Of a stretch of DNA of 15,245 nt, positions 14,357 through 15,245 are shown piece by piece. The notes below the pieces were generated by a model. The model was not told where the DNA came from. It saw only the letters and a program-made list of their open reading frames with translations, and ran no database searches. The DNA comes from Candidatus Woesearchaeota archaeon (GTDB taxonomy: Archaea; Nanobdellota; Nanobdellia; Woesearchaeales; WJIZ01): the NCBI GenBank assembly GCA_018303575.1, contig JAGVXW010000051.1, forward strand, positions 1 through 15,245, written 5' to 3'. Numbering within the stretch: the stretch's first letter is position 1; each line of letters begins with the position of its first letter. The position numbers were made by a program, and so were the translations under genes.

Positions 14357-14986
14357 ATGGGCTATGGCTACTATAACTATTATCCGAAGGCAGCAGCAAG
14401 ACCTAAGCCCAAACCTGGCAAAAACAGGAAAAAATTTGGCGAAACCTGGTGGGGTGCACAATGGGTTGAAGTAATCTCTACTGCAGGGGATGAACAACGG
14501 ATGTCGCGTGGAAGAGCCTATGCCCGGGCCGAAATGGTTAAAAATTTTAAGATCATGGGAGGCAAGATATCTGCAAAAGTGCAGGGCAATTCCGGCGTTT
14601 ATTCTATCACTATCAGTTTTACGAAGCACAAAGAACGAGATTGGCAGAATATCATTGAGAAGCTTAAATCGACCCCAATTGTCCTGGGTACGCTACTCAA
14701 CAATGAAATGCCGGAAAATCTGGCCGAGATTACCGGATGCAGCTTTATTCCAAAGGAGTTTGATGCAGATTGTAGCTGCCCAGACTATGCAAATCCCTGC
14801 AAACATATCGCGGCCGTGTTTTATATGCTTGCGGATGAAATTGACCACGACCCTTTCTTATTGTTGGAACTATGCGGCATGAAAAAGGACAAACTTCTCG
14901 AATTAGTTTCAGGAACTGAAAAAAAGAAAACAAAAAGAAAGAAAACGCCAAAGAAAAAAATAAGGAAGAGGGGGAAACATGAGTAA
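14357..14986 (+). CDS. SWIM zinc-finger protein, partner of SNF2 ATPase
   Basis: A 209-residue protein with a SWIM zinc finger, CSCPDYANPCKH, in which Cys139, Cys141, Cys148 and His150 fit the CxCxnCxH ligand set. SWIM domains are thought to bind DNA or protein and recur next to bacterial and archaeal SNF2 ATPases, as in ywqA-ywqB. Upstream, FGETWWGAQWVEVI (27-40), RGRAYARAE (51-59) and the AKVQGNSGVYSITISF stretch (73-88) match the conserved beginning of these stand-alone SWIM proteins. The start is Tyr-rich (GYGYYNYY), then Pro/Lys-rich (14-26). The tail (188-209) is almost purely Lys/Arg/Thr/Pro and could bind nucleic acid. The gene begins 2 bp after the SNF2 stop with a GGAGG site, and its end overlaps the next ORF by 8 bp, so all three are probably one operon. 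Confidence 0.92.
   Translation: MGYGYYNYYPKAAARPKPKPGKNRKKFGETWWGAQWVEVISTAGDEQRMSRGRAYARAEMVKNFKIMGGKISAKVQGNSGVYSITISFTKHKERDWQNIIEKLKSTPIVLGTLLNNEMPENLAEITGCSFIPKEFDADCSCPDYANPCKHIAAVFYMLADEIDHDPFLLLELCGMKKDKLLELVSGTEKKKTKRKKTPKKKIRKRGKHE
14968..14974 (+). promoter_or_regulatory. Purine-rich ribosome-binding site for the 71-aa ORF
   Basis: GAGGGGG, preceded by GGAA, sits 4 nt before the ATG at 14979. It lies inside the Lys-rich tail codons of the SWIM gene, so its purine content could partly reflect those codons, but it supports this start. Confidence 0.55.
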
Positions 14987-15194
14987 TTTTTTCAGCTTCA
15001 GGACGGATGTGGAGATACCCATTACAGTAACCCCACCGGAGGTAGAGCTCAGCATCATTAAGCGATTGGGAAAGCCAAAATTCTACGTCTCCAACAATGA
15101 TTTTTTTGAAGTCATGCAAAAAATATACAAAAACAGTTCAATGAAAGCTATCAGCGTATTGAAAAAAGCAGAAGAAGAGAAATGGTCGCATTAG
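14979..15194 (+). CDS. Small 71-aa protein, third gene of the SNF2-SWIM cassette, unknown
   Basis: Not recognised. The product begins MSNFFSFRTDVEIPITVTPP, a possible short strand region, then ELSIIKRLGKPKFYVSNNDF (43 residues from the end at its start) and a predicted amphipathic helix, FFEVMQKIYKNSSMKAISVL, ending in a charged KKAEEEKWSH. There is no Cys, no membrane segment and no known motif, so a soluble cytosolic protein is likely. Its size and helix pattern would suit a small DNA- or protein-binding subunit, but that is only inference. Support for being real: an 8-bp overlap with the SWIM gene, a purine-rich ribosome-binding site and codon use like its neighbours. It ends at a TAG at 15192-15194; the last 51 bases of the window hold no further feature I can support. 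Confidence 0.7.
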   Translation: MSNFFSFRTDVEIPITVTPPEVELSIIKRLGKPKFYVSNNDFFEVMQKIYKNSSMKAISVLKKAEEEKWSH

Positions 15195-15245
15195 CGTTTA
15201 CATACCACCTACCGCCTCTGTCCTTCTTTCCCATGTAGTTAAAAT

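Noticed and set aside
15151..15234. Minus-strand 27-codon ORF starting MGKKDRGGRWYV with a short hydrophobic stretch
   Set aside because: Very short, overlaps the 71-aa gene, and its promoter would lie beyond the window edge, so it cannot be supported.
1..15245. tRNA genes, CRISPR arrays, insertion sequences or attachment sites
   Set aside because: Reading both strands by eye showed no cloverleaf, no regularly spaced direct repeats and no transposase motifs; gaps between genes are too short apart from 11197-11462.

Overview
The window looks archaeal. Seven transcription units begin with an AT-rich TATA-like box centred 25-28 bp upstream of the ATG, the geometry of leaderless archaeal transcripts, and three of the intergenic gaps hold a divergent pair of such boxes. 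The genes are packed tightly, with 4-bp ATGA overlaps inside operons and one pair of overlapping stop codons. Gene content (archaeal-looking HisRS, a membrane-anchored DsbA-like protein with a conserved cytosolic N-terminus, tandem HIT protein, large Cys-rich surface protein) would suit a DPANN-type archaeon. That placement is an inference from memory of similar proteins, not a computed result.

Layout. 1-1131 (-) is histidyl-tRNA synthetase, cut by the left edge. Divergent to it, 1217-2343 (+) encodes a VTT/DedA-like membrane protein and a small, AT-rich four-helix membrane protein. 2381-3907 (-) is a one-piece GMP synthase. Divergent to that, 3998-5655 (+) holds a tandem HIT protein whose central catalytic histidine is replaced in both halves, overlapped by a short YgfZ/IBA57-like protein. 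A GT4 glycosyltransferase (5652-6659, -) meets YgfZ tail to tail. Divergent again, 6756-8821 (+) encodes an exported DsbA-like thiol oxidoreductase overlapped by a SufS-like cysteine desulfurase. 8851-11196 (-) encodes a secreted or anchored protein with 38 cysteines and three N-terminal Cys modules, a plausible client of the oxidoreductase.

From about 11200 to the right end the base composition becomes clearly more AT-rich and the expression signals change. A 266-bp spacer holds a perfect 11-bp inverted repeat and a separate hairpin. It is followed by a cassette: a SNF2-family ATPase with the bacterial SNF2-associated (DUF3670-like) N-terminal region, a SWIM zinc-finger protein, and an unrecognised 71-aa protein. 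The SNF2-SWIM pairing resembles ywqA-ywqB of Bacillus subtilis. The second and third genes have visible Shine-Dalgarno sequences, unlike the leaderless units to the left. This cassette, with its small third gene and structured leader, is the part most likely to be a poorly described accessory system.

No tRNA, rRNA, CRISPR array, insertion sequence or replication origin was recognised, and no stretch over 300 bases lacks a gene.
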